From: an uncultured Verrucomicrobiales bacterium
GTDB lineage: Bacteria; Verrucomicrobiota; Verrucomicrobiia; Verrucomicrobiales; Akkermansiaceae
Direction: 5' to 3'
DNA: 6,680 nucleotides
NCBI GenBank assembly: GCA_938001985.1
Contig: CALLBE010000005.1
Span: 1 to 6,680, forward strand
Below the pieces are notes generated by a model that was not told the origin of the DNA, searched no databases, and saw only the letters and a list, made by a program, of their open reading frames with translations. Shown one piece after another: positions 1-6,529 of the stretch. The translations under genes and the position numbers were made by a program. Position 1 is the stretch's first letter, and every line of letters starts with the position of its first letter.

Positions 1-612
1 GGCGCCATTGCCGTCTGCTATTTTTTGAGCCAGAGGGAGGTTCTCTGGAGGATAAAGCTGTGACAGTCCTGAACCGAGAATGCCAATGGTCCTGCCTTCT
101 GCTGCTAGCGCGGCCTCATGAGCCAAGGTGTCAACGCCTCGAGCCAACCCTGAGACAATGGTCAATCCGCTCCTAGCCAGCTGATATGAGAGCTCCTTGG
201 TGATTTCACGGCCGTAAGACGTCACACCACGCGTTCCAACGACACCGACAGCATCGACATCACCGGGTTGTAATTCTCCCCAAACATAGAGCAATAAGGG
301 GGCATCTCCATAATGCGTTAAGGAAACAGGGTAGTTCGGGCTCCGTTCGGTACAAATATCAATCCCCCTCTCCTCACATTGCTCGAGCTCGTGGGCGGCT
401 CTTTTTAGTAAAAGAGGGTTTTGCAAATGATCGGCAATAACGGGACCAACACCGGGGATTTTGAGCAAGGACTCTCGAGAGGTTGAAAAAAGCGCCTCAG
501 GTGATTCTGGCAAGTCCATAGCGGCTAGAATCTTCCTCGCTTTAATAGGCCCTAAACTAGGACAGAGATTAAGGGCTAGGTAAGCCAGGGTATCGTTTAT
601 CGTGGGGAGCAC
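1..612 (-). CDS. dprA: DNA processing protein DprA, N-terminal 204 residues (gene runs off the left edge)
   Basis: DprA binds incoming single-stranded DNA in the cytoplasm and loads RecA on it during natural transformation; many bacteria that are not known to be competent also carry it. The visible 204 residues hold a helix-hairpin-helix region with the motif KIPGVGP at about 51-57, then the start of the Rossmann-like DprA fold: VVGTR at 124-128, SGLARGVDTLAH at 154-165, GRTIGILGSG at 173-182 and YPPEN at 187-191. These are the family hallmarks in the usual order. The family is usually about 360-380 residues, so a little under half is outside the window. I chose GTG at 612 because an in-frame TAA lies eight codons upstream and no ATG or TTG lies between them; the next in-frame ATG (codon 32) would remove part of the N-terminal region. 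No Shine-Dalgarno is visible. The family call is very secure; the start is less so. Confidence 0.95.
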   Translation of the reverse strand, partial: MLPTINDTLAYLALNLCPSLGPIKARKILAAMDLPESPEALFSTSRESLLKIPGVGPVIADHLQNPLLLKRAAHELEQCEERGIDICTERSPNYPVSLTHYGDAPLLLYVWGELQPGDVDAVGVVGTRGVTSYGREITKELSYQLARSGLTIVSGLARGVDTLAHEAALAAEGRTIGILGSGLSQLYPPENLPLAQKIADGNGA

Positions 613-628
613 GTCAAACCATAATCTA

Positions 629-650
629 TGTTAGAACACCCTGTCTAACA
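629..650. promoter_or_regulatory. Inverted repeat upstream of dprA, possible operator or leader hairpin
   Basis: Two perfect 7-base arms (TGTTAGA and TCTAACA) are separated by 8 bases. The near end lies 16 bases upstream of the proposed dprA GTG. No T-tract follows in either direction, so it is not a terminator. The size and symmetry would suit a dimeric repressor, and the position would suit control of dprA, but the site is seen once here and no regulator is identified. A small hairpin in the dprA leader is the alternative. Confidence 0.35.
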
Positions 651-685
651 TAAAATAAACGTAAAAAAAGAAGGGGGAGAAAACG

Positions 686-728
686 AAAGAAAAATTAAAG
701 AAGAGGCAAGATGAATCCCTATGCCTCT
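686..728 (-). terminator. Probable intrinsic terminator after the GreA-fusion gene
   Basis: On the minus strand a 7-base-pair stem (AGAGGCA with TGCCTCT, at 722-728 and 702-708) encloses a 13-base loop. A T-rich tract follows (TCTTTAATTTTTC and onward). It lies about 110 bases past the stop codon of the GreA-fusion gene and about 90 bases before dprA, where a terminator separating the two would be expected. The loop is large and the T-tract interrupted, so efficiency may be modest. Confidence 0.5.
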
Positions 729-742
729 CCGTCTCTTCCCAT

Positions 743-778
743 GAGCTTTTTGCTCCTCAGCAAAAGTAAGCTGAGAGC
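743..778. other. Overlapping hairpins in the 3' untranslated region of the GreA-fusion gene
   Basis: Bases 752-761 and 770-778 pair as a stem of six plus three base pairs with one bulged base and an 8-base loop. Bases 743-746 and 752-755 can instead form a 4-bp stem around a run of five T. The two structures share 752-755, so they exclude each other. With the T-rich hairpin at 702-728 they fill the intergenic gap before dprA. They may stabilise the 3' end of the transcript; no further role can be read from the sequence. Confidence 0.3.
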
Positions 779-835
779 TGAAGCATGGGGGGTAAAAAGC
801 CTAAAGTCTGAACTCTAAACCCTGGAATGCGACGA

Positions 836-2674
836 CTAAGGATTGATTGCCTCAATAGACTCAACAGTCATGTTGAACTTCTCATCCTTGAGGAAGTCCA
901 TCACTTCTGCCTTATCGCCTACTTTTCTGCCCATTAAGGATTTACCAACTACAGAAAGGTAAGAAACCTCGCTCTTGTCAGGGTTGGAATCCCATGCACC
1001 AAGAATGGTGTAAACAACCGTGTCTCCGGCGTCTGTTTTTAAAGTAACTTTAGTTCCGATGTTAACCGAAGAAGTCTCAGCTCCCTTAAAGTCAGTGCCT
1101 TGAACGTTGTTTAATTCCTGTTGAATTTGAGCACGACGGTTAGCTAGAACCGACTGCATTTGCTTAGCAGCCTTGTACTCAAAGTTCTCTCTAAGATCTC
1201 CGTATGAACGAGCGATTGAGATTTCTTTGATGTTTTGAGGAATCTTAACGTTAACGATTTCCTTAAGATCTGCTTTGCGACGATCGATACTATCAAAGGA
1301 AGAAATAACCGTGTTGTCTTGCTTCTTGTTCGACGTGACCATCTCACCCAACTCAGGCTTAATCTTGATCACACGAGCCATCAGAGATTTACGCTCAAGG
1401 TCGGTGAATGCAGGGCAAGAAAGGAGGCGGTTACAGAAGTTACGGATTTCGTTCTTATCACCTGAAGCAATGAAGTCAGGGATGAGCTCTTTGTCCTCAT
1501 TCATCAATGACGTTAGACGACCCGTCGTACGAGGACCGTCTTCTAGAGCATCTCTTTCTAAAAGAGCAATCGCTGTCGCACCCACTTCGATACCGAACAC
1601 AGACTCAGCCACACGCTTACGCTCACGGCAAATCCAGATCACAGCATCCACACCAAGGTTACGTTTTGAAATGGAAACCTGAAGGTGCTTTAAAAACGCT
1701 TTCTCTTGCTTGTCAGCGATTAGCTTCTTAGCGATTTCAGCCACGGCACGAGCGCCAGCTTCGTTGAATACACTTAAGATTTCGCTCACCCATTTATCCT
1801 CGCCAAACGCGGCTGGGAAAGATTCAAAAATACGACGAAGACGGCTTGAGTTCAGCCCAGAAAGTGAATTAACCACTTTAGCCTCTTCACTCACCAATAC
1901 GTCTGAAATACGAAGCGCGTTGTCTGAAAGGTCGATTTGGCCGATTGAAACCAAGTCATCGCGACAAGCCAATAAGTCCAATGCTTGTTCAGGCCTGATC
2001 TTAACCAATTGACGAGACTCTTCGTCCAAATGGCTTAAAATGTCATTGAGTTTGTCAACCTCGTTCTCGAACAATGGAAGGTCCTTCTGGATGGCCTCAA
2101 CCGCTTTGATTTTTGTTTTGATGTCAGCGGCTTCATTAAAGTCAGACAGAAGAGCGTTCAATGGAGTAACGTTCTCGTCACGTAACACGATAGGGTCATT
2201 ACGCTTGCTTGGGACAATGATGACTTTACTTTCGCGAAGCTTTTTCTTCGTGCTTTCCCACCATTTTTTATAAACAGTTTTGTCACCTTGAACAACTGAA
2301 CCTGAAAGCTGCGAGTCTACTTGGTGAAGCGTCATCACGCCATCGTTTGATTTCAAGAGGCAACGGAAAAGCTCAACCACGTCATCTTTTGCCAACGCTT
2401 GGAGTTCAGCAAGGTTTTCTAGCTTTTGTGAACGGAAGTCATCTGGAGAAAGTCGCTCTGTTTTGCCCATCACGAACTTAAGCCCCATCTCTTGATTTTG
2501 CTTATCAATGAAGTCTAAAAAGATTTTACCTGAGCTAAGATCCCAGCTAACCACTTTACCCGCACCCCAAGAACGGTGAAGTATATATGAGCCTGGAGAA
2601 ACCCCATCCAGCTTCTCGCCCACTTCTTGTGAAATTTTTCCAGCTTCTACTAAACTCGCAACATCAGAGTGCAT
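836..2674 (-). CDS. greA: Long GreA-type transcription elongation factor with extra N-terminal domains
   Basis: GreA enters the secondary channel of RNA polymerase and stimulates cleavage of backtracked RNA. Residues about 465-612 form a complete GreA module. The coiled-coil hairpin contains SYGDLRENFEYKAAK at 490-504, where D493 and E496 match the acidic tip residues of E. coli GreA (D41, E44). A globular domain of GreA/GreB type follows (IGTKVTL at 539-545; KSLMGRKVGD at 578-587). Ordinary GreA is about 158 residues, so some 460 extra residues precede it. Residues 27-80 (HRSWGAGKVVSW, then FLDFIDK) look like a small beta-barrel of SH3/Tudor type. Residues 134-166 include YKKWW and may be a small DNA- or RNA-binding fold. 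Residues 170-450 look helical and I cannot assign them. Chlamydial GreA is similarly long (about 715 residues). The gene starts 62 bases after the dGTPase stop, with no clear Shine-Dalgarno; a TAAAAT at 2700-2695 could be a -10 box but lacks a good -35. The GreA module is secure; the N-terminal role is unknown. Confidence 0.9.
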   Translation of the reverse strand: MHSDVASLVEAGKISQEVGEKLDGVSPGSYILHRSWGAGKVVSWDLSSGKIFLDFIDKQNQEMGLKFVMGKTERLSPDDFRSQKLENLAELQALAKDDVVELFRCLLKSNDGVMTLHQVDSQLSGSVVQGDKTVYKKWWESTKKKLRESKVIIVPSKRNDPIVLRDENVTPLNALLSDFNEAADIKTKIKAVEAIQKDLPLFENEVDKLNDILSHLDEESRQLVKIRPEQALDLLACRDDLVSIGQIDLSDNALRISDVLVSEEAKVVNSLSGLNSSRLRRIFESFPAAFGEDKWVSEILSVFNEAGARAVAEIAKKLIADKQEKAFLKHLQVSISKRNLGVDAVIWICRERKRVAESVFGIEVGATAIALLERDALEDGPRTTGRLTSLMNEDKELIPDFIASGDKNEIRNFCNRLLSCPAFTDLERKSLMARVIKIKPELGEMVTSNKKQDNTVISSFDSIDRRKADLKEIVNVKIPQNIKEISIARSYGDLRENFEYKAAKQMQSVLANRRAQIQQELNNVQGTDFKGAETSSVNIGTKVTLKTDAGDTVVYTILGAWDSNPDKSEVSYLSVVGKSLMGRKVGDKAEVMDFLKDEKFNMTVESIEAINP

Positions 2675-2736
2675 ACTTTAAGACTGCAATTTAGATTTTA
2701 AAAAGCAATGGCAATTTCCTTTTTTTTGCACCCCGA

Positions 2737-4023
2737 TTAGATCAACTCGGAAATAGATCCGAAATCCGGAGTGTAGAGACGCTTGTAAAGCTTGCTCGCT
2801 GAGGTGTCAGTTAAATCTGAAATATAATCACACAAGACCCGAGCTCGCTCTTGTCTTGTACCCTGCGCTTGCATGATTTTGCTGGTTTTTTCAGGTAATA
2901 ATGAGAGCTCAGAGGCCTCTGAACTTTCTATCAAAGGAGAGAGCGTCTCCCACAGCCTTGAAAGCAAGTATTTCCCTTTATATTCGAGCTGTTTGAGGCT
3001 CGCTGATTGGAAGACCACTTCGTAGGCCAAGCGCTTGTAGATGGAGCATTCCGCCTTGATTTTTGGATCAATATGGAGGTCAAACTGGTAGCGATTGGAG
3101 AGTGATGTCAGCGCGCTGGGTTTATCACTTTTTTTCAACGATGTGGCGCGGATATTATCGCCGATTCGCCTTCCCAGCATCCCCTCGATTTTCCCACTTT
3201 GCATGGCTTTTAATAATTCACCAACGGCAGACTCTGGAGTGCTATCAATCTCGTTTTTTTCAGCCCAAGAAAGCAAGGCTGGGATGGTCAAAAAACCGGC
3301 ACGAATACTATCCTCAAGGTCATTCAATGAATACGCCGTGTCATCTGACCAGTCCATGATCTGACATTCTATGGAGCGGAACTGGTTCAACGCGTCACAT
3401 GTTGGCAACAAGGAGCTCAATTCGGTATCTGCAAAAACCCAGTCCAAGACTTTTTTTTGCTCATCGTATACAAAGTGATTCTTCGGGCACTTCCCTTCGC
3501 CCGCCATCCAATCACTCCAAGTGGCCTTGTATTTCAGAATACTATCCACAAAACCACGAGAAGGACTCATCCCCACTTGTCCTCCAAACAGGCGGTCAGT
3601 GATCAGCTTCAGCGTCTGAGCATTCCCCTCGAATCCACCGTAGTCTTTCAATAAATTATTAAGAACCATTTCGCCCGAATGCCCAAAGGGAGGGTGTCCC
3701 AAATCATGAGCGAGGCAGGATGCTTCGACTAAATCACTGCTGATAAAGAAATCCTCACTCAACAAATCCGAAGACTCTAATAACCAGTGAGTAATCGCTC
3801 GACCAATCTGCGCCACCTCAAGTGAGTGCGTCAATCGCGTCCGATAGAAATCATACTCTCCCGACCAGAAAACCTGTGTTTTTGACTGTAAACTTCGGAA
3901 AAAGCTCGAATGAATGATGCGATCGCGATCGATCTGGAACGGGTCACGATATTCACCCGGACGAACCGGAGGAGACCCGTAACGCTCGTAGTCAAAATCA
4001 GAGTAAAATCGATTGATCGCCAT
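2737..4023 (-). CDS. dgt: Deoxyguanosinetriphosphate triphosphohydrolase (HD-domain dGTPase)
   Basis: This family hydrolyses dNTPs, classically dGTP, to the deoxynucleoside and tripolyphosphate, in the cytoplasm, and so adjusts dNTP pools. The 428-residue protein has all HD-superfamily metal ligands in order: H66 in RTRLTHSLEVAQ, H106-D107 in AHDLGHPPFGHSGE, and the late aspartate in MDWSDDTAYS (D227 or D228). The N-terminal stretch RDPFQIDRDRIIHSSFFRSLQSKTQVF (residues 26-52) is the typical family opening that leads into the catalytic domain. The length is normal. The ATG at 4023 is the natural start because the conserved N-terminus follows directly; upstream bases show no Shine-Dalgarno. 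It lies 90 bases downstream of thiH and 62 bases upstream of the GreA-fusion gene, same strand, so co-transcription is possible. Which dNTP it prefers cannot be read from sequence. Confidence 0.93.
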   Translation of the reverse strand: MAINRFYSDFDYERYGSPPVRPGEYRDPFQIDRDRIIHSSFFRSLQSKTQVFWSGEYDFYRTRLTHSLEVAQIGRAITHWLLESSDLLSEDFFISSDLVEASCLAHDLGHPPFGHSGEMVLNNLLKDYGGFEGNAQTLKLITDRLFGGQVGMSPSRGFVDSILKYKATWSDWMAGEGKCPKNHFVYDEQKKVLDWVFADTELSSLLPTCDALNQFRSIECQIMDWSDDTAYSLNDLEDSIRAGFLTIPALLSWAEKNEIDSTPESAVGELLKAMQSGKIEGMLGRRIGDNIRATSLKKSDKPSALTSLSNRYQFDLHIDPKIKAECSIYKRLAYEVVFQSASLKQLEYKGKYLLSRLWETLSPLIESSEASELSLLPEKTSKIMQAQGTRQERARVLCDYISDLTDTSASKLYKRLYTPDFGSISELI

Positions 4024-4092
4024 ACAAAGACTATTAAGTCAATTCAGCCGATAAGGTGAAGTTTTTTCTACGAAAGAAGAACGCGAAGAGTT

Positions 4093-4116
4093 TAATCCCT
4101 TAGAAACTAAGAATTA
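4093..4116. other. AT-rich inverted repeat overlapping the thiH stop codon
   Basis: Arms at 4093-4103 and 4107-4116 pair across a 3-base loop, with about ten base pairs, one G-T wobble and one bulge; the repeat includes the thiH TAA. On the minus strand it is not followed by a T-run, so it is a poor terminator. It may be an RNA 3'-end or processing structure between thiH and the dGTPase gene, or chance in AT-rich sequence. Confidence 0.3.
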
Positions 4117-5259
4117 GGAGTTGAGTAACAGCGCCTCGTCCCAATCTTTCCAAACCGCTTCCAGTCCCTTTTCCTTCAGCAACGCCTGCATCTCCTTTGG
4201 CGAACGCGTGTCGTCAATCTGGAACTGCTCAGTCGCCTTTAGATCACCGGCCTCTTTTTCCTCCTCCGCCAAGTCCTCAATTCGACCACGAACCGTACGG
4301 TGCAAGTCGTCACAACCCGCATTGGTATAACCCCCAGGCTCCGTGTGAGAACCCGCAGAAATGTGAGTCGCTCCGAGTGGAATCACGGAATCTCTGAACG
4401 CCGCTGGCTCACGAGTACTCAACACAATCCCCACTTGAGGGAAACAAATACGAAACGCACACAGCAACTGAACAAAAGATCGATCGTCTAAGAACTTATT
4501 AGGATCCGGCTCATACTGGTAATTCCCCGCATAAGGTTGCATTCTCGGGAACGCCACCGTGAGCTGAGCCTTCCAGCAATGCTTACGCAGATATTCAATA
4601 TGAGCTGCTAAAGAAAGCGCCTCGGTGCGCCAATCCGCCAAACCAAACAAAGCGCCCACACCAATACGGCGAAAGCCCCCAGCATAAGCTCGCTCTGGAC
4701 ACTCCAAGCGCCAATCAAAATTCTTTTTAGGACCTGACGTGTGCAGCTCCTTGTAAATATCCCTATCGTAAGTCTCTTGATAAACAATCAACCCCTCCGC
4801 CCCAGCAAAAACAAGCTCGGCATATTGATGATCCTCCATCGGACCCACCTCAATAGAAATCGATGAAAACAACGGCGCCAGCAAGCGGCAACATTCTTGT
4901 AAATATCCCTGCGAAACAAACTTGGGATGCTCACCTGCCACCAAAAGCACCGAACGGTGACCTAGGTCATAAAGATGTTGAGCCTCCTGAAGAATTTGCT
5001 CTTTAGAAAGTGTGACTCTAAGAATGGGATTATCTCGAGAAAAACCACAATACGAGCAGTTATTCACACACTCGTTCGAGACATACAACGGCGCAAACAA
5101 TCGAACCGCCTTACCAAAATGCTTTTGAGTCAACGACTGGCTCTCAATAGCCATGCTCTCCAACTCAAGATTAGTCTTATCAGCAATCAATGCAGAAAAC
5201 TGCCTTAACTTAGCAGATTGCTCATGCGGCAGCTGATTAAATTGGTCGACAAAACTCAT
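4114..5259 (-). CDS. thiH: 2-iminoacetate synthase ThiH (radical SAM tyrosine lyase)
   Basis: ThiH cleaves tyrosine by radical SAM chemistry to give 2-iminoacetate (dehydroglycine) for the thiazole ring of thiamine, with p-cresol as by-product; it hands the product to ThiG. The 381-residue protein is of normal length. The radical SAM cluster motif CxxxCxxC is C64, C68 and C71 (ECVNNCSYCGFSRDN). Other family signatures are EVGPM at 137-141, VYQETYD at 159-165, FPRM at 237-240, SAGSHTEPGGY at 301-311, and the C-terminal EQFQIDDTRSPKEM with VWKDWDE near the end. Starting at the ATG at 5259 gives the usual N-terminal extension before the radical SAM barrel. No thiG, thiS or thiF lies in the window, so the rest of the thiazole pathway must be elsewhere. 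No TPP riboswitch can be seen: only 19 bases separate the start from the T-tract of a strong terminator. No Shine-Dalgarno is visible. The assignment is very secure. Confidence 0.96.
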   Translation of the reverse strand: MSFVDQFNQLPHEQSAKLRQFSALIADKTNLELESMAIESQSLTQKHFGKAVRLFAPLYVSNECVNNCSYCGFSRDNPILRVTLSKEQILQEAQHLYDLGHRSVLLVAGEHPKFVSQGYLQECCRLLAPLFSSISIEVGPMEDHQYAELVFAGAEGLIVYQETYDRDIYKELHTSGPKKNFDWRLECPERAYAGGFRRIGVGALFGLADWRTEALSLAAHIEYLRKHCWKAQLTVAFPRMQPYAGNYQYEPDPNKFLDDRSFVQLLCAFRICFPQVGIVLSTREPAAFRDSVIPLGATHISAGSHTEPGGYTNAGCDDLHRTVRGRIEDLAEEEKEAGDLKATEQFQIDDTRSPKEMQALLKEKGLEAVWKDWDEALLLNS

Positions 5260-5278
5260 AATACAGAACGTTCAGGGT

Positions 5279-5308
5279 AAAAAAAAGATGCGAGAAAAAC
5301 TCGCATCT
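5279..5308 (-). terminator. Strong intrinsic terminator after the small basic protein gene
   Basis: On the minus strand, AGATGCGAG and CTCGCATCT form a perfect 9-bp stem (5300-5308 with 5286-5294) around a TTTTT loop, followed at once by a run of eight T (5286-5279, the first being the last stem base). This is a textbook Rho-independent terminator for transcripts from hisG and the small gene. It starts 36 bases after the small gene's stop codon. On the plus strand the stem is followed by GAAAAA, so it acts only on the minus strand. Its T-tract ends 19 bases before the thiH start. Confidence 0.92.
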
Positions 5309-5344
5309 GAAAAATTGCGGAACAGCAATCATTAAGCAAACGAC

Positions 5345-5446
5345 CTACTTATAACGAAGGCGTTTCTTATGACGATTTGCTCTCGAGCGTTTACTACGCT
5401 TATGCTTATTGATTTTTGTTTTACGACGTTTCTTAAGACTTCCCAT
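5345..5446 (-). CDS. 33-residue basic protein of the AURKAIP1/COX24 (mS38/bS22-like) family
   Basis: The product opens MGSLKKRRKTKINKHKRSKR and ends KKRLRYK. Eighteen of 33 residues are Lys or Arg, two are His and none is acidic. The opening MGSLKKRR, the INKHKR core and the ANRHKKR segment match the small bacterial AURKAIP1/COX24 family. Its mitochondrial member is mS38, and the similarly sized mycobacterial bS22 sits in the small ribosomal subunit near the decoding region. The likely role is therefore as a small-subunit ribosomal protein, bound to rRNA; this is inferred from the motif pattern. The ATG at 5446 is the only sensible start, 29 bases after the hisG stop, and a strong terminator follows, so it is probably the last gene of a hisG transcript. 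No Shine-Dalgarno is seen. At 34 codons including stop it falls below many gene-calling cutoffs. Confidence 0.88.
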   Translation of the reverse strand: MGSLKKRRKTKINKHKRSKRSRANRHKKRLRYK

Positions 5447-5475
5447 AATATTGTCTAGTTACTGATTAAATTTGA

Positions 5476-6354
5476 TTAATAAATGATTTTGTTAAGAGGA
5501 TACTCAATGATTCCTTCTGCACCTAACTCCTTGAGTGTTGGAATCAACTCACGAACCTTAGCCTCTGAAATAATAACTTCAATAGCAACCCAGCCCTCTT
5601 CTGAAAGTCTTGAAACCGTCGGCTTGCGGAGCGAATCCAGCTCAGCAACCACGAGCGCTTGCTTATCAACAGGGATGTTCATCTTGAGACCCACTTGATC
5701 TCTCGCCTGAAGTGCTCCCTTAAGTAGCAAGTTCATCTTGTCCATCTTCTGACGCTTCCAGTCATCCTCATAAGACTCTTTGTTAGCGTAAAAGTGAGGA
5801 TAAGACTCCAATAAGGTGTCAACAATGCGAAGGTTGTTCGCACGGATTGAGCTACCTGTCTCGGTAATATCAACAATAGCATCGACCAACTCAGGCACTT
5901 TAACCTCAGTTGCTCCCCATGAAAATTCTACGTTAGCGTTCACCCCATTCTTCTTGAGGTAAGCTTTTGTCATTCCAATACCTTCAGTCGCAATCGTTTT
6001 GCCCTCGAGGTCTTGAACCGATTGAATAGGTGAGTCTTCTGGCACACACAACACCCACTTCGTAGGACGTGCGGTCACCTTAGAGAAAGAAAGCATCGCA
6101 AGATCTTCCAGATCCGTACCGTATTCACAAACACCCCAGTCATAACCTGTGATTCCACAATCCACAAAACCTTGATCAATATAACGACCAATCTCTTGTG
6201 CACGAATCACGAAGATATCCAACTCCGAATCATCTGACGACGGGCGATAGCCTCGTGAAGTCATATAAACGTTGAAACCAGCCTTACGCATGAGATCCAA
6301 GGTAGGCTCTTGAAGGCTTCCTTTGGGTAGTGCTATTTTAAGACGGTTGCTCAT
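5476..6354 (-). CDS. hisG: ATP phosphoribosyltransferase HisG, long form
   Basis: HisG joins ATP and PRPP in the first, committed step of histidine biosynthesis in the cytoplasm. At 292 residues it is the long form, which carries its own regulatory domain and needs no HisZ partner. The catalytic part spans about 1-215: ALPKGSL at 8-14, GFVDCGITGYDW at 62-73, and the PRPP-binding loop VDITETGSSIRANNL at 161-175. Residues about 216-292 form the C-terminal ACT-like domain (RKPTVSRLSEEGWVAIEVII, then LKELGAEGIIEYPLNKII), which in this class binds histidine for feedback inhibition. The ATG at 6354 places the conserved KIALPKG segment close to the N-terminus, as is usual. No other his gene is in the window, so hisG is separated from any his operon on at least this side of the locus. 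No Shine-Dalgarno lies upstream; a histidine leader peptide or attenuator is not apparent either. Confidence 0.96.
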   Translation of the reverse strand: MSNRLKIALPKGSLQEPTLDLMRKAGFNVYMTSRGYRPSSDDSELDIFVIRAQEIGRYIDQGFVDCGITGYDWGVCEYGTDLEDLAMLSFSKVTARPTKWVLCVPEDSPIQSVQDLEGKTIATEGIGMTKAYLKKNGVNANVEFSWGATEVKVPELVDAIVDITETGSSIRANNLRIVDTLLESYPHFYANKESYEDDWKRQKMDKMNLLLKGALQARDQVGLKMNIPVDKQALVVAELDSLRKPTVSRLSEEGWVAIEVIISEAKVRELIPTLKELGAEGIIEYPLNKIIY

Positions 6355-6466
6355 TGGTTAAAATGGTGGAGAGTTTGTATCGCTCAAATAAGGAAATAAT
6401 GCAAGCATCCTTTTTGGTTAAATTGAAAGCCTCACCCTCTTTTCGCAAAAAAGCTCATAGATATGA

Positions 6467-6496
6467 TTGACAAAAAGCCCACAAACAAGCTCTAAT
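6467..6496 (+). promoter_or_regulatory. Sigma-70-type promoter for tRNA-Cys
   Basis: A perfect TTGACA -35 box (6467-6472) is followed after 18 bases by TCTAAT (6491-6496), which matches five of six positions of the -10 consensus. The predicted transcript start, near 6503, is about 27 bases before the tRNA 5' end, a normal leader length for RNase P processing. It lies in the 175-base divergent gap between hisG and the tRNA. I found no equally convincing hisG promoter on the other strand of this gap. Confidence 0.7.
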
Positions 6497-6529
6497 GTTC
6501 GCCCTGCAAGTTTACTCGCAGTACAATGG

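Noticed and set aside
1275..1682. A 135-codon plus-strand reading frame inside the GreA-fusion gene
   Set aside because: It is antisense to a gene with strong family motifs, and its translation shows no recognisable domain. Other plus-strand frames inside the GreA-fusion, dGTPase, thiH and hisG genes were dismissed for the same reason.
3919..3926. GCGATCGC palindrome, resembling the HIP1 repeat of cyanobacteria
   Set aside because: It occurs inside the dGTPase gene over the conserved RDRI codons, I noticed only one copy, and nothing else in the window suggests a cyanobacterium.
5260..5344. TPP riboswitch upstream of thiH
   Set aside because: The conserved TPP aptamer segments (CTGAGA and the ACC/GAACCTGAT core) are absent. 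The only structure is the terminator hairpin belonging to the upstream genes.
6522..6527. TACAAT as a -10 box for tRNA-Cys
   Set aside because: It ends two bases before the tRNA, so transcription would start inside the tRNA, and no -35 box sits at the right distance. The TTGACA/TCTAAT pair further upstream fits far better.
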